This document shows, piece by piece, positions 25,081 through 33,157 of a stretch of DNA of 64,000 nt. The notes beneath the pieces are model-generated. The model made no database searches and was not told the DNA's origin. It saw nothing but the letters and a program-made list of their open reading frames with translations. A program made the position numbers and the translations under genes. The DNA is taken from NCBI GenBank assembly GCA_035529895.1, contig DATKVV010000078.1:1-64000 (forward strand), given 5' to 3'. Position 1 is the first letter of the stretch. Each line of letters opens with the position of its first letter. The DNA is from JAUWKC01 sp035529895. Its GTDB lineage: Bacteria > Planctomycetota > Phycisphaerae > Sedimentisphaerales > Anaerobacaceae.

Positions 25081-28000
25081 GTGAAGAGAAATCCGACTAA
25101 TATGTTCCATTGCGCGACTATTGTCACTTTGTCAGCGTTCCTGGCCGGTGCTGTCTCACACGCCGCCACATTCCGGCAGGCCGACGGTCCCAATGGTATC
25201 GTGTCCGTCGAAGCAGAAAACTTCGCCTCCAAAACCACAAAGCAGGGGCACTCATGGGAAGTATCCGCCGCTGTCGAGGGCTTCTCAGGCAAAGGATACG
25301 CCCAAGCTGTCCCTGACAATGAAGCTAACCAGGGCCCGGGAGAAGGCCCGGAGCTCAATTTCCAGGTTAGCCTGGGCAAAGCAAAACCCACATTCACGGT
25401 TTATGAGAAAGGATTCTGCCGGCTGCAGGGTGCCCGCTACTGCAAGGTCAATCAAGGCGAAGAATGGCAAGCTGATTCGAGGACGGGCTCTTACGCCGAT
25501 ATCGCCGTAGATTTCGACATTCCCGGCTGCAGGTTCGTCTTTTCGAGAGGGTCGAGCTATCTGCCTTACTGGACAACCGACACCGGCAGGTGGTTCGTAG
25601 AAGAGATTCTGCCCAGAAGCGGCGACGGCACAGACACCATGCCGGACAAGGTCAATAAGTACTCGCAGGTCTTTGTCATCGAAAACTCTCCCGCGAGGGC
25701 GGTCGTTCGATGGCGCTACGCCCCTGATTTCGAAGCCGCACCAAACAAGGCCTTTGCCGAAGAATATTTTACGATATATCCCGACGGGCTTTGCATACGG
25801 GCCGTCAGAAAACCCGCTGAAGACCTCGAACGGTGGATGGACCCGGCCAACATCGTAATTAGCAGATTCAGACTCGCCCCGGGCGGCATCGAAAAACTCC
25901 CCGCCGCAGCGGATGAGTTGAAATTGTTACTTGCAGAATCCTGTAAATCAGATTTTGAGGTACTGCCCTTTGACACTGCGGGCGGTAGCTATGTACTTAA
26001 GTGCAGAAAGAACGCCTTGCCGTCGAAATTAGAGCTCACGCTAACCCCTCAAAAAGCCACCGGCGTTAAGAATCCCGCGGTGCTCGTAAGGAATTGGGGC
26101 GACTTCGAGCCCCGGCTGAAACTCAATGGCCACCCCTTCAGCGACTACCATTACGGCTACGTTCATTTTCCCTACAGCAGCGACCTGGTTCTCTGGCTAA
26201 ACAGCGAAATCGAGGGTAACCTTGATATTTCCATCTCCCCCGGCGCTGGTAGCCCCGCCGCCAATCAGCCGCCTGTCGTCGATGCCGGACCTGACATTTC
26301 CCTCGTTGTTGACGACCCGCCTGCCCCCGTTTCTTTGGTCCTTAGCGGTTCCGCGACGGACGACGGATTGCCTGCCGATAATCTGAAAGTAAGCTGGTCG
26401 AAGCTCACAGGTCCCGGGAAGGTTGTTATCAGGAACGAGGACAAACCGTCCACCGAAGTGTTAATAAACGAGCACCCTTTTGAGCCTGAGATGTCGGCCA
26501 ACGACGTGGCTTACAAGTTCCGAATGACCGCTAAAGACGGCGGGCTCGAAAGCAGCGATGAAGTGCTCGTAAATGTAAGGAAAAGGCCCGCCCCCGTCGC
26601 CGCGCCTTCTGCTTACTGGAGCTTTGACGAACAATCAGGACGCCGGGCCATCGAGGCCGTCGGCGCTGTAAACTGCCGCGTTGACGGTCACAAGCCACTC
26701 TACAAGGCCGGCGTACTCGGCACGGCCATGCAGTTCGACGGATACAGTACGGTTGTCACTTGCGAAAAGACCAAAGCTCCTTCGGTCGGCGCCTCCCTGA
26801 CAACTGAGGCGTGGGTCGCCGTTGGAGCTTACCCGTGGAACTGGGCCCCCATAGTCCATCAGTCGCACTGGAACTCCACCGGCTATTACTTCGGTATAGA
26901 CCAGGCAGGCCGTCTGGGCCTGAAGGTCGCCGTCGACGGAAAGTGGGTGGAGCTTACATCCGAAAGAGCGCTTGAGCTTTACAGGTGGACATACGTCGCC
27001 GCCGAATTTGACGGCGAAGACGGCCGGATGTCGCTTTATATGGACGGCAAGAAGGTTGCCCGGCTTTCCGTCCCCAGGTCCGCAATAACGCCGTCAGATT
27101 CCGACCTGCTCATAGGCAGAAACAATGTCGCGCTCCAGCCCACCGACGCCGTTCGCCCCAAAGCCACACTTGCCACTCGGTATGGCTTCGATGGGCTTAT
27201 CGATGAGCTGAAAATATACTCACGGGCTCTGGGCGAAAAAGATATTGCCGCCTCTTACCAGAACACCAGGCCTGACCGGCTCATTCGTGACAACCCCGAT
27301 ATGCAAAAACGCGTCCTTCCCGGAATGCCCGGAAAGGCCCGCTTCGGGGCTTACTACACCAGGCTGAGGTACTACGAAACATGGGACAACCTCTGGCGCG
27401 TCGCAGAACATCCCGACGTAGTCGTGAAGTTCGACGACTCGCCGGTAAGCGTCGTCTTCTGGCGGGGAACAAGCTATGGCCCCGGATGGGTTACCGAAAA
27501 CAACAAGTGGCTCTCGGACCAGAGCGTCGAGGAAGGCGGAGGCGGGACCCTCGGCTGCTGCGAACACATGTCGGACAAGCAGTGCCGCCACGCCCACGCA
27601 AGGATTATCGAAAGCACCGACGCCCGTGTCATCGTCCACTGGCGATACGCCCTCGTCGACATACTATATCGAAATCCTCGTATGAACAAAAAGACCGGCT
27701 GGGGCGACTGGGTCGATGAGTATTTGACCATTTACCCCGATGCCGTCGGCATCCGCAACGTAAAATACTATAGCAGCAAATACGGCCATTACAGCCTCCA
27801 GGACACCCAGTTCCTCAGCCAGCCGGGCACAAGGCCCGAAGACAATATCGAACTTGAATCCCTCACCGTCGTCACCCAGGACGGCCAAAGCAAGACGCTT
27901 TCCTGGGCCGCAAAGGTCCCTGAAAACGACCTCGAAAAAGCCAACATCGAACTGGTAAATCTAAAGTCAAAATACAGACCTTTCCTTATCTTCCGGCCCG

Positions 28001-28578
28001 GGGTACGCATCGAACCGTGGGGCCAGTCCGAAAAGAACGATTATTGCCCATGGCCCACATGGAACCACTGGCCGGCCGCCCAGATACTCTCTGACGGCAG
28101 ACTCGCCACCGCCCCCGACCGTCTGACACATTCGGCCCTCGGTGCGGTTGATATTGATGATCTCAAAGAGAACATGATGATGTACGGCCTGACGGATAAA
28201 CCCGCGACATCGCTGGTGCCGCTGGCGAAATCCTGGAACTGCCCGCCGAAGCTCAATATCGCCAGCGACGGATTCTCCTTCAATGGCTACGACCGGGGCC
28301 ATCGCGCATATCTTCTGAGCCAGGATTCGCCTGTCGCTCTCCCGTTGCAGTTTACGCTCGACGGCTCAAAAGATTCGCCCGTCTTCAATCCCTGCTTTGT
28401 TATAAAGAATTGGCGCAGCGATTCAAAGGTCTCGCTGGCCCTTAACGGAAAAACCATTCAGCCGGGCCCGAATTTCAGACAGGGTATCGAAACAAGCGGC
28501 GATGAGCACGGCGAATCGCTCGTCGTTTGGCTCAAAACGGCTTCGAACAACACAGTGAATATCAGAATATCACAATAG
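25081..28578 (+). CDS. Giant secreted multi-domain protein with duplicated outer module, PKD-like and LamG domains
   Basis: About 1165 aa. GTG 25081 has AAGGAAAGG upstream; GTG 25060 and ATG 25102 are alternatives. The residue numbers below count from GTG 25060. A signal peptide ends near VSHAA. A short VEAENF segment looks like the start of a carbohydrate-binding module. Module A (about 115-395) is followed by a PKD-like domain (402-508, QPPVVDAGPDISLVV) and a LamG domain (515-730, YWSFDEQSG to DGLIDELKIYSRAL). Module A-prime (about 755-1172) repeats module A: FSRGSSYLPYW against FWRGTSYGPGW, VVRWRYA against IVHWRYA, EYFTIYPDGLCIR against EYLTIYPDAVGIR, and near the ends LVRNWGDFEPRLKLNG against VIKNWRSDSKVSLALNG. 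I do not recognise the module. Probably extracellular and carbohydrate-binding or carbohydrate-cleaving. Confidence 0.75.
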   Translation: MKRNPTNMFHCATIVTLSAFLAGAVSHAATFRQADGPNGIVSVEAENFASKTTKQGHSWEVSAAVEGFSGKGYAQAVPDNEANQGPGEGPELNFQVSLGKAKPTFTVYEKGFCRLQGARYCKVNQGEEWQADSRTGSYADIAVDFDIPGCRFVFSRGSSYLPYWTTDTGRWFVEEILPRSGDGTDTMPDKVNKYSQVFVIENSPARAVVRWRYAPDFEAAPNKAFAEEYFTIYPDGLCIRAVRKPAEDLERWMDPANIVISRFRLAPGGIEKLPAAADELKLLLAESCKSDFEVLPFDTAGGSYVLKCRKNALPSKLELTLTPQKATGVKNPAVLVRNWGDFEPRLKLNGHPFSDYHYGYVHFPYSSDLVLWLNSEIEGNLDISISPGAGSPAANQPPVVDAGPDISLVVDDPPAPVSLVLSGSATDDGLPADNLKVSWSKLTGPGKVVIRNEDKPSTEVLINEHPFEPEMSANDVAYKFRMTAKDGGLESSDEVLVNVRKRPAPVAAPSAYWSFDEQSGRRAIEAVGAVNCRVDGHKPLYKAGVLGTAMQFDGYSTVVTCEKTKAPSVGASLTTEAWVAVGAYPWNWAPIVHQSHWNSTGYYFGIDQAGRLGLKVAVDGKWVELTSERALELYRWTYVAAEFDGEDGRMSLYMDGKKVARLSVPRSAITPSDSDLLIGRNNVALQPTDAVRPKATLATRYGFDGLIDELKIYSRALGEKDIAASYQNTRPDRLIRDNPDMQKRVLPGMPGKARFGAYYTRLRYYETWDNLWRVAEHPDVVVKFDDSPVSVVFWRGTSYGPGWVTENNKWLSDQSVEEGGGGTLGCCEHMSDKQCRHAHARIIESTDARVIVHWRYALVDILYRNPRMNKKTGWGDWVDEYLTIYPDAVGIRNVKYYSSKYGHYSLQDTQFLSQPGTRPEDNIELESLTVVTQDGQSKTLSWAAKVPENDLEKANIELVNLKSKYRPFLIFRPGVRIEPWGQSEKNDYCPWPTWNHWPAAQILSDGRLATAPDRLTHSALGAVDIDDLKENMMMYGLTDKPATSLVPLAKSWNCPPKLNIASDGFSFNGYDRGHRAYLLSQDSPVALPLQFTLDGSKDSPVFNPCFVIKNWRSDSKVSLALNGKTIQPGPNFRQGIETSGDEHGESLVVWLKTASNNTVNIRISQ

Positions 28579-28690
28579 CCGGTCGTCAAACTATACAAGA
28601 AAATCCGGCGTCTTGAAGATGGACTCAGAGTCAGAGAAGTAAAGATTGTGGATGGAAAGTATGTAGATGAAATTCTGATGCACAGGTTTG

Positions 28691-29389
28691 TCAAAAGACA
28701 CGCCTGAAAATTCTGTCTCGCAGCCTTTTTGTCTTGCCCCGGCAGGTATCGCAGTCGCAGATGCCAACCTTTCGCAAATGGGAAACGCCCGCAAGCTTCT
28801 TGGTCTCAATCAATTTGGCCCCTTTCGCCTCCATCTTGCGCAGCGCCAGCCTTGCTTGTTTCTTATTGTGCAGGCCCAACGCATCAACAACAATTTTCAC
28901 CTTCTTGCCTCGCTGCAGCAGCCCCAGCGCCGTCGCCTCCACCGCCCCCTCGGTAGTCGCGCCGATTAGAATGAACTCATCCGCCCGCACTTCGCTCAGC
29001 AGCCTCTCTATTCGCGGCTCATCAAACGGGTCGACGCACCGCTTGTGCAGAATAATCTGTTCGTACTGCTGGAGCAGGTCGGCCGGCAGGTCGGTGTTGC
29101 CGTCCGCGGGAAAACTAAGTCGATTGCCAAGAACCGTGTACCGTATCTTTTTCTGCCCATCCGTACCGTCGATGCAGCATCCGCCGTTGCCGTTGTTGCT
29201 GTAGACCTCGCAGGTGGAAATTACGGAGACATTCCTGGACCTCGCCCAGGCCATTATCCGGCGGATCCGCCCCAGAATCCTCCGGTGGTTTCGCGTGCAC
29301 GCCTTACCGCTGCCGAGGAAAAAATCCCTTTGCGTGTCTACGTCAATTAGTACGTGCTTCCGCCGTTTTCTGACTAATTGCCGAATCAT
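28691..29389 (-). CDS. Isochorismatase-fold protein with catalytic Cys replaced by Ala
   Basis: 232 aa. ATG 29389 has AAAAAGGA at ideal spacing and is preferred over an ATG 12 codons upstream. The fold is that of cysteine hydrolases: the DxQxDF motif is DTQRDF with catalytic Asp18, and the Lys of the triad is Lys116 in LHKRCVDPF. The nucleophile segment, normally GVATDVCVEATA, reads GATTEGAVEATA, so the Cys position is Ala149. Standard Asp-Lys-Cys hydrolysis should not be possible. The C-terminus adds a small Cys cluster (ICDCDTC) and a very basic tail that could bind metal or nucleic acid. It is probably a binding protein or has a changed mechanism. Convergent with the giant gene to its left. 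Confidence 0.8.
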   Translation of the reverse strand: MIRQLVRKRRKHVLIDVDTQRDFFLGSGKACTRNHRRILGRIRRIMAWARSRNVSVISTCEVYSNNGNGGCCIDGTDGQKKIRYTVLGNRLSFPADGNTDLPADLLQQYEQIILHKRCVDPFDEPRIERLLSEVRADEFILIGATTEGAVEATALGLLQRGKKVKIVVDALGLHNKKQARLALRKMEAKGAKLIETKKLAGVSHLRKVGICDCDTCRGKTKRLRDRIFRRVF

Positions 29390-29700
29390 CTTCGCTATTC
29401 CTTTTTGGCTGCTCCTGCGTCCCATAACTGCTACGCATTTGCAGGCCTTCTGTTCTGGGCTTCTTATCGAACGGCTTCCGCAACGACTTTAATTCCAACC
29501 GACCCCCGGGAAGCAGTTACCGCTTCTATATTCTGGCTTCAGCGCCCACTTTATGTATAATACCGTGTGAATAGCTGACTTTTAGGCTCCCCACATTGCG
29601 CCTTACGCCGGTCAGTGCATTTTTCTTATCAGGATATTCCTGATTTTGCGCGTGCAATTGCCTGAAATAATAAATTCGCGCTTCTTGGACGAGTTTGCTG
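29390..29700. other. Divergent intergenic region
   Basis: Lies between the divergently read isochorismatase-fold gene and trmB. TATAAT occurs at 29556-29561 on the plus strand, but no good -35 lies 16-18 bp upstream. No small gene is recognised. Confidence 0.35.
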
Positions 29701-30327
29701 ATGGCCAGAATCCTAAAGGATTATCCTTCGGTTGCCTTGAAACCGGAACAGTTAAACGGCAAAATAGATTTTGTCCTCGTTTTTGGACGTCGAGGCCCCG
29801 TCCATATCGAAATTGGCGCCGGCAAAGCCGCATTCATCCTGAATCAGGCTATGGCCCAGCCGACCGTCAATTTCCTCGGCATCGAGCGGGCAGGCAGATA
29901 CTACCGCTACGCCGTTGACCGTATCGGCCGGCACGGCCTGACGAACGTCAGGATTATCCGCATCGACGCCGCCGCATTTCTGGCCGATTTTTTCCCTGCC
30001 GGCTCCGTCGACTGCCTCCACATCTATTTCCCCGACCCCTGGCCCAAGAAACGCCATCACAAAAGACGCTTCTTTTGCCCCGCCAACCTTGAGCAGCTTA
30101 TCCGGACCTTAAAACCCGGCGGCCAAATAAGGGTGGCCACAGACCACGCCGACTATTTCGAGCTTATAACCAGCCTGATGGCCGCCAACGCAGACCGCCT
30201 CGAACCCGCTCAGTTTCTACCCACCGCCGGCGCCGGTCAGGACGAGTGGGTCGGCACAAACTTCGAAAGAAAATACCTCAAGAAAAAAAGGACAATTTAC
30301 ACCCTTGCTGTCACGAAAATAGTATGA
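29701..30327 (+). CDS. trmB: tRNA (guanine-N7-)-methyltransferase
   Basis: 208 aa SAM-dependent methyltransferase that makes m7G46 in tRNA variable loops. The AdoMet-binding motif is HIEIGAGKAAFILNQA, followed by FLGIERAGRYY. The family signature appears in full as YFPDPWPKKRHHKRR, and the C-terminal TNFERKY is also typical. Its size matches bacterial TrmB without the N-terminal extension. ATG 29701 is chosen over a TTG two codons earlier. It is the only housekeeping RNA-modification gene recognised in the window, and its neighbours are functionally unrelated. Confidence 0.95.
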   Translation: MARILKDYPSVALKPEQLNGKIDFVLVFGRRGPVHIEIGAGKAAFILNQAMAQPTVNFLGIERAGRYYRYAVDRIGRHGLTNVRIIRIDAAAFLADFFPAGSVDCLHIYFPDPWPKKRHHKRRFFCPANLEQLIRTLKPGGQIRVATDHADYFELITSLMAANADRLEPAQFLPTAGAGQDEWVGTNFERKYLKKKRTIYTLAVTKIV

Positions 30328-30444
30328 GCAGATGCCCCGTACCGCCTTCCCTTCACGCCTTTTGCGCAGGCTCATGCACGACAATTTTTCTCTGAAGCCG
30401 CAGGATGCTTCGAAGCAATCAAATGGTTTTTTCGAAAGACAGGA

Positions 30445-31722
30445 CTAACTTTGCTTCAGCCACCGCAGAACTTCCCGCATTGCCGGACGTTTGCCGTACA
30501 TTAGAATTCCGGTTCGAAAGACCTTGGCAGCGCACCACATTACCCCCACCACCGCCGCCGCCAGCACAACTATCGAAGCGATAACCTCGACCACCCATAC
30601 ATGCGAGCTGGCGGACAACCGAAGCATCATGACCATCGGCGTCAGCGGAGGCACGAACGAAAGAATCCTTGCATACGTACCATCGGGATGGTTGGCCAGG
30701 TTGAACCAGGATATCATGGGCAGCACAAAAATCAGGCTGATGGGCATCATCAGACTCTGCGTCTCTTTGAGTGTGTTGCAGACCGAGCCTATGCCGGCCA
30801 TTATCGCGCTGAAAAAGGCAAAACCGAGGATGTAATAAACCACAAAGTACACCATCAGCTCCGCGCCTACCTCGACGCTCAGACCTTTCCACCGGGCGGT
30901 CCCGTACGCCGCAACAGCCCACAGGCTGATTACCGTCAGACCGATTCCCACGAGCCCTGCGATTTTGCCCGCCATCAGCTCGAAAGGGGTGACCGCCGAC
31001 AGCAGCACCTCAACCACACGCGATGATTTTTCTTCTATGATGCTTGTGAGCATATGCTGGCCGGCCAGGAAAATCCCCAGAAACATCAGGTACATAAAGA
31101 AAAACGGAACCATCATTTGCGCCACCTTCCGGTGCTGACTCTGAACCTGTTCTTTGTCACCGGCCAGCCCCACTTCTATATGCTCCGTGGGCACTCGCCG
31201 GCGCAGCTCGGCCAGCAGTTGGGGCGAGAGGTCCCGCAGCTTGCACCGCCGATTGACTACCGCGTTGTTCAGGAGATTTTCAATCGTAAATGGCGCATCG
31301 AAAGTCGCCGCCTTGGTCCCGCACATATAGAAGTGCACCTTGCCTTCGCCGCTGATAACCTCCTTATCAACAACAAAGTAAACATCCAGCTTGCGGTTTC
31401 GCAGTTTCTCCTTCTGCTCTGCCGCCGCTTGTTCAAGGCCTGCCTGGTCGCTCTCAACCTGCTGCAAATCAATCTGGCGCTGCGGATGTGATTTATTGTA
31501 CGCCTCGAAGGCGGCTTTGATCTCTTCTGCCAGCTCTCCGGACAGGTCCGTCATGGCCGCTTTCACCGGCGGACGCGGTCCCTCCTTTTCTTTGACCATT
31601 CGCCCCGTGAAGAATATAATCGCAACGACTATAATCGGCGCCATCAGTATGCCGAAAATAAACGTTTTGGTCCTGACCGTCTCAAGATACTCCCGCTCGG
31701 CAATCTTAAGGGTCCTGTGCAT
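30445..31722 (-). CDS. ABC-2 type exporter permease (NatB-like)
   Basis: 425 aa membrane protein. One transmembrane helix near the N-terminus (TFIFGILMAPIIVVAIIFF) is followed by a large extracytoplasmic domain of about 170 residues and then five to six C-terminal helices, the ABC-2/NatB plan. MHRTLKIAEREYLETVRTKT is a typical start for the family. ATG 31722 overlaps the upstream ATPase gene by 17 bp, while a TTG eight codons earlier is less likely. Together with the ATPase it forms a two-gene exporter. NatAB pumps Na+ in Bacillus, but members of this family also export drugs or peptides, so the substrate is open. Confidence 0.88.
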   Translation of the reverse strand: MHRTLKIAEREYLETVRTKTFIFGILMAPIIVVAIIFFTGRMVKEKEGPRPPVKAAMTDLSGELAEEIKAAFEAYNKSHPQRQIDLQQVESDQAGLEQAAAEQKEKLRNRKLDVYFVVDKEVISGEGKVHFYMCGTKAATFDAPFTIENLLNNAVVNRRCKLRDLSPQLLAELRRRVPTEHIEVGLAGDKEQVQSQHRKVAQMMVPFFFMYLMFLGIFLAGQHMLTSIIEEKSSRVVEVLLSAVTPFELMAGKIAGLVGIGLTVISLWAVAAYGTARWKGLSVEVGAELMVYFVVYYILGFAFFSAIMAGIGSVCNTLKETQSLMMPISLIFVLPMISWFNLANHPDGTYARILSFVPPLTPMVMMLRLSASSHVWVVEVIASIVVLAAAVVGVMWCAAKVFRTGILMYGKRPAMREVLRWLKQS

Positions 31723-32617
31723 TGTCGGCCCCAACCAGTTTAACAAAGATTTCGTGCAGTGACGGAACTTTCATTTCAAACGCTCGTATCCGCACGCGCC
31801 CCACCAGGGCTTTGAGCAGTTCCTGAGTGTCCCCACCCTCTGACAGTGCAATCTCCAGCCTCCTTCCTTCACGCTTTACCCCCGCCACCATCGGCAGGGC
31901 TGCGATAAAGCCGGTGTCCCCCTCCGCCTCGATGGACACCGCATGGCCTTTCTGCCGCGAGCGAATTTCATCCAGCCCTCCGTCCAGAACGGCCCTGCCC
32001 TTGTTTATCAAAAGAATGAAATCGCAAAGACGCTCGGCTTCGTGCATAACGTGCGTCGAGAATATAACCGTTCTTCCTTCGTCGCGCATCTCGAGAATAA
32101 TCTCTTTGAGCAGGTCCAGGTTTACCGGGTCCAGCCCGGAAAACGGCTCGTCAAGCACCAGAAGGTCCGGCTCATTGACTACCGTCACCGCGAACTGCAG
32201 CTTTTGGTGCATTCCCCGCGAGAGGTCCTCAACTTTTTTACCGGCCCAGCCGCCCAAGCCGACGCGCTCCAGCCATTGCGGCGCCTTCTCCGCAATCCTG
32301 CCCTTGCTCATCCCTTTAATTGCGCCGAAATACCCCAGCACTTTGGAAACCGTCATCTTCCGGTACAGCCCCCGCTCCTCGGGCATGTAGCCTATCCTGT
32401 CCCTATCCCCCGTGTTTGCCCCGTCCCCGAATATCGCGATGCGCCCGCTGTCCGGCCGGATAATATTCATAATCATCCGAATGGTGGTCGTCTTGCCTGC
32501 CCCGTTGGGCCCGAGGAACCCGTATATGCTTGCCGCCGGGACCCGCACGCTAAGGCCGTCAACTGCTCGAACCTCACCGAATGATTTGCAAACCTGCTCG
32601 AGTAACACCGCGTCCAT
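31706..32617 (-). CDS. ABC transporter ATP-binding protein (NatA-like)
   Basis: 303 aa ATPase. Walker A is GPNGAGKTT, the signature loop is LSRGMHQKL, and Walker B is LLVLDEPFSGLDP with the switch His in FSTHVMHEAE. The last 80 residues form the small C-terminal domain found in NatA and related exporters. It is translationally linked to the permease by a 17-bp overlap. There is no ribosome site before the ATG. The promoter TTGACA-18-TATTGT ends only about 8 bp upstream, so the mRNA may be leaderless. Confidence 0.93.
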   Translation of the reverse strand: MDAVLLEQVCKSFGEVRAVDGLSVRVPAASIYGFLGPNGAGKTTTIRMIMNIIRPDSGRIAIFGDGANTGDRDRIGYMPEERGLYRKMTVSKVLGYFGAIKGMSKGRIAEKAPQWLERVGLGGWAGKKVEDLSRGMHQKLQFAVTVVNEPDLLVLDEPFSGLDPVNLDLLKEIILEMRDEGRTVIFSTHVMHEAERLCDFILLINKGRAVLDGGLDEIRSRQKGHAVSIEAEGDTGFIAALPMVAGVKREGRRLEIALSEGGDTQELLKALVGRVRIRAFEMKVPSLHEIFVKLVGADNAQDP

Positions 32618-32624
32618 ACCACGG

Positions 32625-32654
32625 ACAATACCCCAAAAGGATGCCTCTTGTCAA
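32625..32654 (-). promoter_or_regulatory. Sigma-70-like promoter giving a probable leaderless ABC-exporter mRNA
   Basis: On the minus strand TTGACA (32649-32654), 18 bp, TATTGT (32625-32630). The expected start, six to seven bases beyond the -10, is 32618-32619, immediately next to the ATG at 32617. No Shine-Dalgarno-like sequence lies between. Confidence 0.55.
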
Positions 32655-32742
32655 AATAAAAACACGCCCCGTAAACGTCACGGTCGTTCGCTTTGCAAAT
32701 CCGCAGTTTTTCACCTGAAAAACCGCAACAAGCCGCTTCGCG

Positions 32743-33016
32743 TCACCAGAAGATAATATACAGGGCGGCAGTTGCAACGATAACAGCAGTGCCCATCCAA
32801 AAAACAGATGTGACCGGCAGCCTGCCCGTTCATCTCCACAAACTGCTCGCTGAGGATGTTGGCCGCAATAAGAGAAAAACCAATCAGCGGCCGGACAAGT
32901 CCCCGGCTGGCCGGAAAAGAATCTTCGCCCCTTTGTTCCTTGCGGCTTTTGAATATGCTGAAGACGACAACAAGAACGAAGGAAGCCAAGAATACGCCAA
33001 TATCAAAGCGATGCAA
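32743..33016 (-). pseudogene. Sodium:solute symporter remnant (N-terminus joined out of frame to C-terminal helix)
   Basis: The 5' part encodes a recognisable SSS-family N-terminus: FDIGVFLASFVLVVVFSIFK, then SRGLVRPLIGFSLIAANILS and EQFVEMNGQAAG. After GQAAG the frame turns to Cys-rich nonsense. Shifting frame there gives TSVFWMGTAVIVATAALYII followed by FW and a stop, which looks like the final transmembrane helix of the same family. A normal SSS protein has roughly 500 or more residues. This looks like a large internal deletion that fused the two ends out of frame. No intact copy is present in the window. Confidence 0.7.
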
Positions 33017-33157
33017 TTACGTGACTTGTCAACTCATGCCCAAAGAAGTATCCGGCGATTTGAGTCTTTTCTAAAGAACTGTTCTCAAGAGCCGCTGATT
33101 GCCGGTGCTTGTGGATGTCTGCAAACCTTTGTTTCGGTGGTCGCCTGGGAAAGTGCG

